This document shows, piece after piece, positions 1 to 7,437 of a DNA stretch of 42,990 bases (positions within the stretch are counted from its first letter, which is position 1; each line of letters begins with the position of its first letter). Below the pieces are notes generated by a model. The model saw only the letters and a list, made by a program, of their open reading frames with translations, was not told the origin of the DNA and ran no database searches. The stretch is from Clostridium sp. Its GTDB lineage: Bacteria > Bacillota > Clostridia > Clostridiales > Clostridiaceae. The position numbers were made by a program, and so were the translations under genes. The stretch lies in assembly GCF_026168755.1 (NCBI RefSeq), contig NZ_JAPFDR010000023.1, positions 1 through 42,990 of the forward strand, in the 5' to 3' direction.

Positions 1-20
1 ATCTGCTATCATAGATAGCA

Positions 21-112
21 GAAACATAGCAATATAATTCAATTAGTTTAAGAATTGTTTCTTTTTTCATACTTTAATTCTAACTAATTTTTATTGCAAT
101 GTTTCTTTTTTT
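21..112 (+). terminator. Long-stem intrinsic terminator of a gene upstream of the window
   Basis: Four blocks pair in register: GAAACAT (21-27) with ATGTTTC (99-105), GCAATA (29-34) with TATTGC (92-97), ATTAGTT (42-48) with AACTAAT (82-88), and AGAATT (51-56) with AATTCT (76-81). A run of seven T follows at 106-112. A smaller hairpin, TCTGCTAT (2-9) with ATAGCAGA (15-22), overlaps its base. It probably ends a transcript that enters from before position 1. Confidence 0.75.
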
Positions 113-165
113 ATTAAAATTTTAAATATTGATTCGCATTAAAATATATGAAAATAAAATATATA

Positions 166-193
166 TTTACAACAATAATGTTCGTGGTATAAT
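166..193 (+). promoter_or_regulatory. Probable xpt promoter
   Basis: A -35-like TTTACA (166-171), a 16-nt spacer and a consensus -10 TATAAT (188-193). TGG directly before the -10 makes it an extended -10 promoter. Transcription would start near 200, about 17 nt before the aptamer. Confidence 0.6.
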
Positions 194-216
194 ACCAATA
201 AGTGAATTTGTAAAAA

Positions 217-284
217 TCTCGTATAAAATCGGTAATTGGTCCGAAAGTTTCTACCTACTGACCGTAAAACAGTAGACTACGAGG
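217..284 (+). promoter_or_regulatory. Purine (guanine-type) riboswitch aptamer before xpt
   Basis: P1 is CTCGTA (218-223) with TACGAG (278-283). P2 is built on CGG (230-232) with CCG (241-243). The conserved core GTTTCTACC is at 247-255, and P3 is CTACTG with CAGTAG closed by the CCGTAAA loop. The specificity base equivalent to C74 is C277, which in this family selects guanine or xanthine over adenine. Odd points: loop L2 is one base shorter than usual (AATTGG instead of the seven-base form), and two A-A mismatches replace the bottom pairs of P2. With the terminator at 319-354 this is a classic transcription-OFF switch for purine salvage. Confidence 0.92.
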
Positions 285-318
285 AGTTGAAATTATATTT
301 TTTTATGTATAAGTAGTG

Positions 319-354
319 TCAACACCTCAATTTATATGAGGTGTTTATTTTTTT
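319..354 (+). terminator. Expression-platform terminator of the xpt riboswitch
   Basis: A perfect 9-bp stem, AACACCTCA (321-329) with TGAGGTGTT (337-345), runs into a T-rich tract (344-354). It lies between the aptamer and the xpt start, as expected for ligand-induced termination. Confidence 0.9.
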
Positions 355-385
355 ATAAAGGTTTTTGTGGAGGAGAGAAAAGATA

Positions 386-955
386 ATGGATATTTTAAAA
401 GAACGTATATTACAAGAAGGTAGAGCATTAAGTGAAACTGTATTAAAGGTTGATTCATTTTTAAATCATGGTGTAGACGCAAGATTAATGTATGATATAG
501 GAACTTATTTTAAGGAATATTATAAAAATCATGGAATTACTAAAATATTTACTATTGAAAGTTCAGGAATAGCACCTACAGTAATGACAGCAATGCAGAT
601 GGAGCTTCCTATGGTTACATTAAAAAAGCAAAGCTCTAAAATTCTAAGTGGAGATGTATATCAAACAACAGTACATTCATTTACAAAAGGTTCTGATTAT
701 GAATTGACATTATCAAAACAATATATTTCTCCAGAAGATAATATATTAGTAATAGATGATTTTTTAGCAAATGGTGAAGCAGCTTTAGGTGCTATAAGGT
801 TAATTGAAGAAGCTGGAGCAAAGGTTGGAGGAGTAGGAATAGTAATAGAAAAATCATTTCAACCAGGACGAGCTATTTTAGATGAAAAAGGATATGATGT
901 TTGCTCTTTAGCTAGGATTGGAAAGTTAGGAAAAGGAATTATAGAGTTTATTTAA
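386..955 (+). CDS. xpt: Xanthine phosphoribosyltransferase
   Basis: A type I phosphoribosyltransferase that converts xanthine plus PRPP to XMP in purine salvage. The 189-residue product matches the usual Xpt length of about 190. The N-terminal block with KERIL and KVDSFLNH is typical of Xpt. The PRPP-binding loop is seen as [13 protein letters not shown] at about residues 125-137, with the two acidic residues expected. I start at ATG 386 rather than the in-frame TTG at 365, because GGAGGA (369-374) lies at a normal distance only from ATG 386 and overlaps codons of the longer form. The gene stands alone between its riboswitch terminator and its own 3' terminator, so expression should be set mainly by intracellular guanine. 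Confidence 0.95.
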   Translation: MDILKERILQEGRALSETVLKVDSFLNHGVDARLMYDIGTYFKEYYKNHGITKIFTIESSGIAPTVMTAMQMELPMVTLKKQSSKILSGDVYQTTVHSFTKGSDYELTLSKQYISPEDNILVIDDFLANGEAALGAIRLIEEAGAKVGGVGIVIEKSFQPGRAILDEKGYDVCSLARIGKLGKGIIEFI

Positions 956-997
956 TTAAGAAATTATAAATAGTATTAAATTTTATATAGTGATAAT

Positions 998-1034
998 AAA
1001 AACGCATCAAATTATAAAATGATGCGTTTTTTTA
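998..1034 (+). terminator. xpt terminator
   Basis: Stem ACGCATCA (about 1002-1009) with TGATGCGT (1020-1027), extended by flanking A-T pairs and followed by a T tract to 1033. Confidence 0.85.
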
Positions 1035-1084
1035 TAAATATAATTTTAAAATATCTTAATAAAAGTTAAACGATTTCTATAAAC

Positions 1085-1175
1085 GATTACAAAATGTGCT
1101 TTAAAAACACAAAAACAGGAGCATTAGCAGACTACCCCTGTCTCAAACCTATTTTTGCCTGGTAGGTTTATGAAT
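1085..1175 (-). ncRNA. Candidate minus-strand small RNA
   Basis: Read on the minus strand, an extended -10 (TGGTACAAT, plus-strand 1178-1186) is followed by two hairpins. The first pairs AAACCTA with TAGGTTT (1145-1151 and 1163-1169) around a CCAGGC-containing loop. The second pairs ACAGG with CCTGT (1115-1119 and 1137-1141) around a 17-nt loop, and on the minus strand is followed by TTTTTGTGTTTTT, which looks like an intrinsic terminator. No -35 box is clear. There is no open reading frame here and the base composition is richer in G/C than the surrounding A/T-rich spacer. I do not recognise an RNA family. It would run opposite to xpt and the ATPase. Confidence 0.45.
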
Positions 1176-1293
1176 TAATTGTACCATAAAAATACAAATA
1201 ATTAAATAAAATATTCTTAATATTTTATAAAAGTATATTTTTATTAATTATTACAATAAAAATAATTTATTTTAAAAATATTATGGCTAATAA

Positions 1294-1322
1294 TTGACAA
1301 ATTGATTTTACTGGAATATAAT
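1294..1322 (+). promoter_or_regulatory. Consensus promoter of the Mn2+ riboswitch/ATPase transcript
   Basis: Perfect TTGACA (1294-1299), 17-nt spacer, perfect TATAAT (1317-1322). Transcription would begin near 1329, about 20 nt before the aptamer. Confidence 0.85.
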
Positions 1323-1350
1323 AATTTCTATAAAAGAAAATATCTCTATT

Positions 1351-1430
1351 AAAGGGGAGTAGTAAAAAATATAGCATCAACAATCGCGGCTTTTGCCTGG
1401 TGTTATATACCAGTTTGGTTACGAGACTTT
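1351..1430 (+). promoter_or_regulatory. yybP-ykoY (Mn2+-sensing) riboswitch
   Basis: The 5' signature AAAGGGGAGTAG (1351-1362) and the 3' partner GAGACTTT (1423-1430) are hallmarks of the yybP-ykoY family. Between them lie the CATCAACAATCG segment and a CTGGT/ACCAG hairpin. The family binds Mn2+ and switches on efflux genes by preventing termination; the 3' strand of P1 is shared with the following terminator stem, which fits that mechanism. The downstream P-type ATPase is a typical target. Confidence 0.88.
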
Positions 1431-1490
1431 TAATATAATCCTTAAGTTATCTATACTTAAGTTGAGGATTATATTAAGGGTCTCTTTTTT
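1423..1490 (+). terminator. Terminator of the Mn2+ riboswitch expression platform
   Basis: A long stem formed by GAGAC (1423-1427) with GTCTC (1480-1484), TTAATATAATCCT with AGGATTATATTAA, and CTTAAGT with ACTTAAG, followed by TTTTTT (1485-1490). The left arm begins inside the aptamer 3' strand, so aptamer P1 and terminator exclude each other. Confidence 0.88.
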
Positions 1491-1552
1491 ATTTATTAAT
1501 AAAAGTGACTAAAGTAATTATAAAAATTTTTTATTAGAAAGAGGAGGATTTT

Positions 1553-4210
1553 ATGGAAAATTATTTTTGTAAAACTACAGAAGAGTCGTTAAAAGAATTT
1601 AATGTATCGAAAGAAGGATTAAGTAGTAGACAAGCAGAAGAAAATTTATCTTCTTATGGGTTTAATGAGTTAAATCAAAAAAAGAAGAAAAGTGTTGTAC
1701 AAGTGTTCTTTAGTCAGTTCAAGGATTTGTTAATATTTATTTTAATTGCAGCTGGAATAATATCTATGCTAAGTGACAATGTAGAAAGCACTATTGTAAT
1801 ATTTGCTGTAATAATTTTAAATGCAATATTAGGAACAGTTCAACATTTTAAGGCAGAACAATCTTTGGATTCGTTAAAAGCATTATCAGCACCATCTGCA
1901 AAAGTAATAAGAGATGGAAAAAAGATAGAGGTACCATCAAAAGATGTTGTTCCAGGGGATATTTTAGTTTTAGAAGCAGGAGATTTAATTACTGCTGATG
2001 GTAGAGTAATAGAAAGTTATTCATTACAAGTAAATGAAAGCTCACTTACAGGAGAGTCATTAAGTGTAGATAAAGTTACTGATAAGATAGAAAGTCAGGA
2101 AGTAGCTTTAGGTGATCAAAAAAATATGGTCTTTTCTGGATCTCTAGTAACTTATGGTAGAGCATTAGTTGTTGTTACAAGTACAGGTATGAAAACAGAA
2201 ATAGGTAAAATAGCTACTCTTATGGAGGAGACTCAAGAAAAGAAAACTCCACTTCAAGTTAGTTTAGATGACTTTAGTAAAAAGCTTGCTATTATAATAT
2301 TAGTTATATGTGTAATTGTATTTGGATTATCTTTATATAGAAAAATGCCAGTTCTTGAGTCATTAATGTTTGCAGTTGCTTTAGCGGTTGCAGCTATTCC
2401 AGAAGCTTTAAGTTCTATAGTTACTATTGTTTTAGCATTAGGAACTCAAAAGATGGCTAAGGAAAATGCAATTATAAAAAAACTTAGAGCTGTTGAAGGA
2501 TTAGGCTCAGTTTCTATAATATGTTCAGATAAAACAGGTACTTTAACCCAAAATAAAATGACAGTAAGAAAAGTATATGTTGATGGAAATTTAATTAATG
2601 GCTCTGAGATTTCATTAGATAATAAGGTTGAAGAATATTTAATTAAAAATTCTATTTTATGTAATGATTCAACTTCTAAGGATGGAAAAGAAATTGGAGA
2701 TCCAACAGAAGTAGCATTAGTAAACTTAGGACATGAAATTTTAATAAATGAAATAGAGTTAAGAAGCAAATATGAGAGATTAGCAGAAATTCCATTTGAC
2801 TCAGATAGAAAACTTATGAGTACACTTCATAAAATTGATAATAAGAATGTCATGTTTACTAAAGGTGCTTTGGACGTTATATTAGATAGAGTTAAATTTA
2901 TAATGACTTCAGATGGAGTAAGAGAGTTAACAGAAAATGATAAAAATGAAATATTAAATGTAAATAGAAGGTTATCAGAGTCTGGTTTAAGAGTATTATC
3001 GTTTGCATATAAAGAGTTAGATGAGGTTAAAGAATTAAATTTAAATGATGAATATAATTATACTTTTATAGGATTAATTTCAATGATTGATCCACCAAGA
3101 GAAGAAAGTAAACAAGCTGTTGCAGATTGTATAATGGCAGGTATAAAGCCAATAATGATTACTGGAGACCATAAAATAACAGCATCAGCTATAGCTAAAG
3201 AAATAGGTATCTTAAGAGATGGAGATAGAGCAATCGAAGGATTAGAAATAGATAAAATGTCAGATGAGGAGTTAAAAGAAAATATTGAACATATATCTGT
3301 TTATGCAAGAGTATCTCCAGAGCATAAAATCAGAATTGTAAGAGCATGGCAAGAAAAGGGACAAATAGTTGCTATGACTGGTGATGGTGTAAATGATGCT
3401 CCGGCGTTAAAACAAGCAGACATAGGTATAGCTATGGGTATAACAGGTACTGAAGTATCTAAAGATGCGGCTTCAGTAATTTTAACAGATGATAATTTTG
3501 CTACTATAGTAAAATCTGTTTCTAATGGTAGAAGTATTTATAACAATATAAAAAATTCTATAAAGTTTTTATTATCAGGTAATACGTCAGGGATAATTGC
3601 AGTTTTATATTCTTCAATTATGGCATTACCAATGCCTTTTGCAGCTGTACATTTATTGTTTATAAATCTTTTAACAGATAGTTTACCAGCTATAGCAATA
3701 GGTATGGAACAATCAAATAGAGACTTATTAAAAGATAAACCAAGAGGTAAGGATGAATCTATTTTAAGTAAAGATTTCTTATTAGGATTAGGAGTAGAAG
3801 GTTTATTAATTGCTATATTTACAATAATTGCTTTTTATTTAGGAAATCCTATGCAAACACCTTTAACAGCATCAACTATGGCATTTGCAACACTTTGTTT
3901 AGCTAGATTATTCCATGGATTCAATTGCAGAGGTAAAGGATCAATATTTAAATTAGGGGTATTCTCTAATAAATATGTTTGGTATGCATTTGGAATAGGA
4001 TTAGTATTATTGAATGCAGTATTATTTATTCCTGGACTTCAAGTGTTATTTGAGGTAGAGAACTTAATGGTGAGCCAATATATTACAATATATGTATTAG
4101 CATTTATACCAACATTAATAATTCAATTTACTAAGGTTATAGGAGAAATAATAAAAAATAAAAAATCAAAAAGTGAAGTTTTAAATACTAGATTAAAAAA
4201 TATAGCATAG
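1553..4210 (+). CDS. P-type cation-transporting ATPase (PMCA/SERCA-like, probable Mn2+ or Ca2+ exporter)
   Basis: A P2-type cation pump of 885 residues, as usual for the family. Visible motifs in order: an N-terminal cation-ATPase domain, TGES (actuator domain, about residue 167), an M4 motif AAIPEALSS where SERCA pumps have PEGLP, the phosphorylation site SDKTGTLTQ with Asp326, the nucleotide-binding KGA segment, TGD, and GDGVNDAPAL near the hinge. Several C-terminal membrane helices follow. A strong GAGGAGG ribosome site precedes ATG 1553. The Mn2+ riboswitch leader argues that the physiological load is Mn2+ export; by sequence alone it would be called a calcium-type ATPase. The PEAL variant of M4 is, from memory, shared with riboswitch-linked Mn2+ exporters. 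The gene is monocistronic. Confidence 0.9.
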   Translation: MENYFCKTTEESLKEFNVSKEGLSSRQAEENLSSYGFNELNQKKKKSVVQVFFSQFKDLLIFILIAAGIISMLSDNVESTIVIFAVIILNAILGTVQHFKAEQSLDSLKALSAPSAKVIRDGKKIEVPSKDVVPGDILVLEAGDLITADGRVIESYSLQVNESSLTGESLSVDKVTDKIESQEVALGDQKNMVFSGSLVTYGRALVVVTSTGMKTEIGKIATLMEETQEKKTPLQVSLDDFSKKLAIIILVICVIVFGLSLYRKMPVLESLMFAVALAVAAIPEALSSIVTIVLALGTQKMAKENAIIKKLRAVEGLGSVSIICSDKTGTLTQNKMTVRKVYVDGNLINGSEISLDNKVEEYLIKNSILCNDSTSKDGKEIGDPTEVALVNLGHEILINEIELRSKYERLAEIPFDSDRKLMSTLHKIDNKNVMFTKGALDVILDRVKFIMTSDGVRELTENDKNEILNVNRRLSESGLRVLSFAYKELDEVKELNLNDEYNYTFIGLISMIDPPREESKQAVADCIMAGIKPIMITGDHKITASAIAKEIGILRDGDRAIEGLEIDKMSDEELKENIEHISVYARVSPEHKIRIVRAWQEKGQIVAMTGDGVNDAPALKQADIGIAMGITGTEVSKDAASVILTDDNFATIVKSVSNGRSIYNNIKNSIKFLLSGNTSGIIAVLYSSIMALPMPFAAVHLLFINLLTDSLPAIAIGMEQSNRDLLKDKPRGKDESILSKDFLLGLGVEGLLIAIFTIIAFYLGNPMQTPLTASTMAFATLCLARLFHGFNCRGKGSIFKLGVFSNKYVWYAFGIGLVLLNAVLFIPGLQVLFEVENLMVSQYITIYVLAFIPTLIIQFTKVIGEIIKNKKSKSEVLNTRLKNIA

Positions 4211-4232
4211 CTTAAAAAAAGTTATAATAGTT

Positions 4233-4270
4233 AAGTACTCAGATTAGGTTACTAATTTGGGTACTTTTAT
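4233..4270 (+). terminator. Terminator after the P-type ATPase
   Basis: AAGTAC (4233-4238) pairs with GTACTT (4261-4266) and the inner ATTAG with CTAAT. A short T-rich tail follows. Confidence 0.7.
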
Positions 4271-4308
4271 ATTATATAAAAATAAAAGAATTATTTGGGA
4301 AAATAATG

Positions 4309-4369
4309 TTGACTATTTTAATAAGATAAGCATATAATAACAATATAACATATGAACAATTATTCATAT
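4309..4369 (+). promoter_or_regulatory. cad promoter with ArsR/SmtB-type operator
   Basis: TTGACT (4309-4314) and TATAAT (4333-4338) with an 18-nt spacer form the promoter. Just downstream is the inverted repeat ATATGAA-N6-TTCATAT (4350-4356 and 4363-4369). This closely resembles the TGAACA-type operators of SmtB and CadC. Its place over the start site suggests direct repression by the product of the next gene, relieved by metal. Confidence 0.8.
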
Positions 4370-4435
4370 ATTAAATTATAAAAATAAATATTATTTTAAA
4401 TACAAATACTATATATGATAGGAGCGAATATACTT

Positions 4436-4801
4436 ATGAAAACTAAAGTTAATAATATTGAAAGTTGCAGTTGTAATGTTATACATGGAGAAGTAGTCAG
4501 CGAAGTAAAGGAAAAATTACCAGAAGATGAGACCTTGTATGATTTAGCAGAGTTATTTAAAGTTTTTGGAGATAGTACAAGAATAAAAATACTTTGTGCA
4601 TTATTTGAATCGGAAATGTGTGTTTGTGATTTATCAGCTTTATTAAATGTTAGTCAATCAGCAATATCTCATCAATTAAGAGTCTTAAAGTCTTCTAGAC
4701 TTGTTAAATTTAGAAGAGCAGGAAAAATAATTTATTATTCTTTAGATGATGAGCATATTAAGCATATATTTGATGAAGGTTTAAAACATATCACTGAGTA
4801 G
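4436..4801 (+). CDS. cadC: CadC-type ArsR/SmtB family metal-sensing repressor
   Basis: A winged-helix repressor of 121 residues that should release the cad operator on binding Cd2+, Pb2+ or Zn2+. Two metal sites of the CadC family can be read directly. The alpha3N site has Cys11 and Cys13 near the N-terminus and Cys62 and Cys64 in MCVCDL. The alpha5 site has Asp105, His107, His118 and Glu121 with the D-x-H...H-x-x-E spacing. The recognition helix region is SQSAISHQLRVLKSS. I start at ATG 4436, served by AGGAG at 4420-4424; the upstream ATG 4415 would place that site inside the coding region. It is followed after 32 nt by the ATPase gene, so it is the first gene of an autoregulated cadCA operon. 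Confidence 0.93.
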   Translation: MKTKVNNIESCSCNVIHGEVVSEVKEKLPEDETLYDLAELFKVFGDSTRIKILCALFESEMCVCDLSALLNVSQSAISHQLRVLKSSRLVKFRRAGKIIYYSLDDEHIKHIFDEGLKHITE

Positions 4802-4833
4802 ATATGATTAAGGAATAAGGGGGACAATATTGT

Positions 4834-7032
4834 ATGGAAATTAAGTTAGTTTTGAGTGGATTAAATTGTGCTAATTGTGCCAATAAAATAGAAGCGAAAG
4901 TTAATAAAATAAATGGAGTAGAAAATGCCTCATTAAATTTTTCAACAACAGTATTAACAGTAGAGATTAATGGAGATGAAGAAAAAAATAATATAGTAAA
5001 TGAAATTAAATCAATAATTAAAAAGTTAGAACCTCATGTTAAGGTAATTGAAAAATCAGATAATAAAGATATAAAAGTTAATAAAGCAGGATGTAGTAGT
5101 AGGGGTTGTACTGATAGACATGACCATGAAAGTAATAATGAGGAACATCATGGTCATAGTCATACTCATGAATTCAAAGAAAATAATGGTTTTTTAGGGT
5201 ATGTTAAAGATAACTTATTACTAATAATAGGAGCTATAGTTTATATTATTGCATTAGCTTATAAAAGCAATGAAAACTTATTATCATTTATTTTATTTGG
5301 GGTAAGTTATTTGATAATAGGTGGAGAGGTAATATTAAATGCTATTAAGAATATCATAAGGGGGGAAATTTTTGATGAAAACTTCTTAATGAGTATTGCT
5401 ACAATAGGAGCATTCTTTATTGGAGAATACCCGGAAGCTGTTGCAGTTATGTTGTTTTATCAAATAGGGGAAGTATTCCAAGGATATGCTGTAAATAAAT
5501 CAAGAAAATCAATATCTTCTCTTATGAATATAAGAGCTGATTACGCAAATGTTTTAAGGAGCGGAAAGGAAATCAAGGTATCACCAGAAGAAGTAGCAAT
5601 AGATGAAACTATTATTGTTAAACCAGGGGAAAGAGTACCTTTAGATGGTACTGTTTTGGAGGGAAGAAGTTTTGTAGATACTTCTGCATTGACAGGAGAA
5701 TCAGTACCTCGTGAAGTTACAAGTGGGAATGAAATATTATCAGGTTCAATAAATAATAATGGTGTTTTAAAAGTTAAAGTAGATAAGGAGTATGGAGAAT
5801 CAACAGTTGCTAGAATATTAGAGTTAGTTGAAAATGCATCTAATAAGAAAGCTCCAACAGAAAAATTTATAACTAAATTTGCAAAAGTGTATACACCTAT
5901 AGTAGTTGCAATTGCTGTATTAGTGGCTATAATACCACCTATTATAATTAAAGATGCTACTTTTTCAGAGTGGATTTATAAAGCACTTTCTATATTAGTT
6001 GTATCTTGTCCTTGTGCTTTAGTTGTTTCAATTCCATTAGGCTTTTTCTCAGGAATAGGAGCTGCTTCTAAAAAAGGTATTTTAGTTAAGGGTGGAAATT
6101 ATTTAGAGGCACTTAAGGATAGTGAGATAGTAGTATTTGATAAGACTGGAACTTTAACAAAGGGTATATTTGAAGTGACAGAAGTAAATTCTATAAATAT
6201 GAGTGAAGAAGAATTATTAGAGATTACTGCTATGGGAGAGTCACTTTCAAATCATCCAATTGCAGTATCAATAGCAAAAGCTTATGGAAAGAAAGTCAAC
6301 AAAGATGAAATAAAAGATTATAAAGAAATTTCAGGTCATGGAATAGAGGTATCTATAAAAGGAAATAATGTTTTACTTGGTAATAGCAAATTAATGAAGA
6401 GTAACAATATAGATTATAATGATATAGACTCTATAGGTACAATAGTTCATGTTGCTATTAATGGTGAGTATAAAGGGAATATAGTTATTTCAGATGAAAT
6501 AAAAGAAAATGTTAAAGAGTCATTATCTGAATTAAAAGAGGTTGGAATAAAGAGAACTATAATGCTTACAGGTGATAATAAAAGTGTAGCTGAAAAAGTA
6601 GCAAAGGATATAGGAATAGATGAAGTATATTCAGAGCTTTTACCTGGAGATAAGGTAAGTAAGGTAGAAGAAATATTAAATAAAAGAACCTCAAAAGGTA
6701 AGGTATTATTTGTTGGGGATGGAATAAATGATGCGCCAGTTTTAGCAAGAGCTGATATAGGGGTTGCAATGGGAGGAATAGGTTCAGATGCAGCCATAGA
6801 AGCAGCTGATGTTGTTTTAATGAAAGATAAAATTGAAGAAATATCAGAATCTATAAGGGTATCTAGAAAAACTAATATAATTTTATGGCAAAATATTATA
6901 TTCTCATTAGGGATTAAATTTATAGTAATGTTATTAGTTATAGTAGGTTTAACGAATATGTGGGCTGCAGTTTTTGCAGATGTGGGAGTAACATTAATAG
7001 CAGTTTTAAATTCAATGAGAATAATTCGATAA
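4834..7032 (+). CDS. cadA: Heavy-metal P1B-type ATPase (Cd2+/Zn2+/Pb2+ exporter)
   Basis: A P1B-2 pump of 732 residues that exports soft divalent metals. Domains in order: an N-terminal heavy-metal-associated domain with CANC (Cys12, Cys15), a Cys/His-rich linker at about residues 88-114 containing HHGHSHTH, membrane helices, the TGES actuator motif, the transport motif CPC (Cys392-Pro-Cys394), the phosphorylation site DKTGTLTKG with Asp436, an HP motif (NHPIA), and GDGINDAPVL. The start has a GGGGGA ribosome site. It is co-transcribed with cadC. The stop codon ends only 3 nt before the TTGACA of the next promoter, and I see no terminator between them. Confidence 0.95.
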   Translation: MEIKLVLSGLNCANCANKIEAKVNKINGVENASLNFSTTVLTVEINGDEEKNNIVNEIKSIIKKLEPHVKVIEKSDNKDIKVNKAGCSSRGCTDRHDHESNNEEHHGHSHTHEFKENNGFLGYVKDNLLLIIGAIVYIIALAYKSNENLLSFILFGVSYLIIGGEVILNAIKNIIRGEIFDENFLMSIATIGAFFIGEYPEAVAVMLFYQIGEVFQGYAVNKSRKSISSLMNIRADYANVLRSGKEIKVSPEEVAIDETIIVKPGERVPLDGTVLEGRSFVDTSALTGESVPREVTSGNEILSGSINNNGVLKVKVDKEYGESTVARILELVENASNKKAPTEKFITKFAKVYTPIVVAIAVLVAIIPPIIIKDATFSEWIYKALSILVVSCPCALVVSIPLGFFSGIGAASKKGILVKGGNYLEALKDSEIVVFDKTGTLTKGIFEVTEVNSINMSEEELLEITAMGESLSNHPIAVSIAKAYGKKVNKDEIKDYKEISGHGIEVSIKGNNVLLGNSKLMKSNNIDYNDIDSIGTIVHVAINGEYKGNIVISDEIKENVKESLSELKEVGIKRTIMLTGDNKSVAEKVAKDIGIDEVYSELLPGDKVSKVEEILNKRTSKGKVLFVGDGINDAPVLARADIGVAMGGIGSDAAIEAADVVLMKDKIEEISESIRVSRKTNIILWQNIIFSLGIKFIVMLLVIVGLTNMWAAVFADVGVTLIAVLNSMRIIR

Positions 7033-7035
7033 ATA

Positions 7036-7065
7036 TTGACAAGGAATATCTAATTGACTTATAAT
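7036..7065 (+). promoter_or_regulatory. Consensus promoter for the RNA element after cadA
   Basis: Perfect TTGACA (7036-7041) and TATAAT (7060-7065) with an 18-nt spacer. The predicted start is near 7072. The promoter begins 3 nt after the cadA stop codon. Confidence 0.8.
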
Positions 7066-7069
7066 AAAG

Positions 7070-7221
7070 TAAGTCGAGAACATTTTAGGCGTAAGGGCAT
7101 AGCATACAAGATCACTTTGATTCTTGTATATAAGTCAGATAGTCCATAATATCTGACTTTGCTTCTATACGAGACTTATGTATAACTGATCTGCTAAGTT
7201 ATACATAAGTCTCTATTTTTT
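7070..7221 (+). ncRNA. Unidentified riboswitch-like structured RNA
   Basis: About 150 nt with no open reading frame. A closing stem AAGTC (7071-7075) with GACTT (7173-7177) encloses hairpin 1 (ATACAAGA 7104-7111 with TCTTGTAT 7122-7129) and hairpin 2 (AAGTCAGATA 7132-7141 with TATCTGACTT 7150-7159). ATAG/CTAT at about 7099 and 7165 may form a further stem. The unpaired 5' part is rich in G (AGGCGTAAGGGCATAGC). The right strand of the closing stem is also the left arm of the terminator at 7171-7221, so the two folds exclude each other, as in an ON-type riboswitch. I do not recognise the class; a metal sensor such as NiCo would suit the neighbourhood, but I cannot align it. The next gene downstream is rex, 216 bp beyond the terminator. 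Confidence 0.6.
7171..7221 (+). terminator. Perfect 17-bp intrinsic terminator
   Basis: GAGACTTATGTATAACT (7171-7187) is fully complementary to 7197-7213, with a 9-nt loop and a T-rich tail (7214-7221). Between here and rex I see only A/T-rich spacer. Confidence 0.92.
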
Positions 7222-7437
7222 AAATAAGTACGAAAGTTTACCAATCTTTTAAAAAGTTTTCATATGTAAAAATTAATAAAATTAAATAAAATAGTAAAAA
7301 CTAATTTTGAAAATTATAATAAAAAAATTTACTTATATATTAAAATATAGAAAAAAAATAAAAACTATGTTATTATATTATCAAAGTTTGATTGGGATAG
7401 GAATATTATTGAAGTTTATTAAGGAGATTCATATACT

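Noticed and set aside
6447..6797. 116-codon open frame antisense to cadA
   Set aside because: No ribosome site, composition mirrors the cadA coding frame, and no recognisable protein features.
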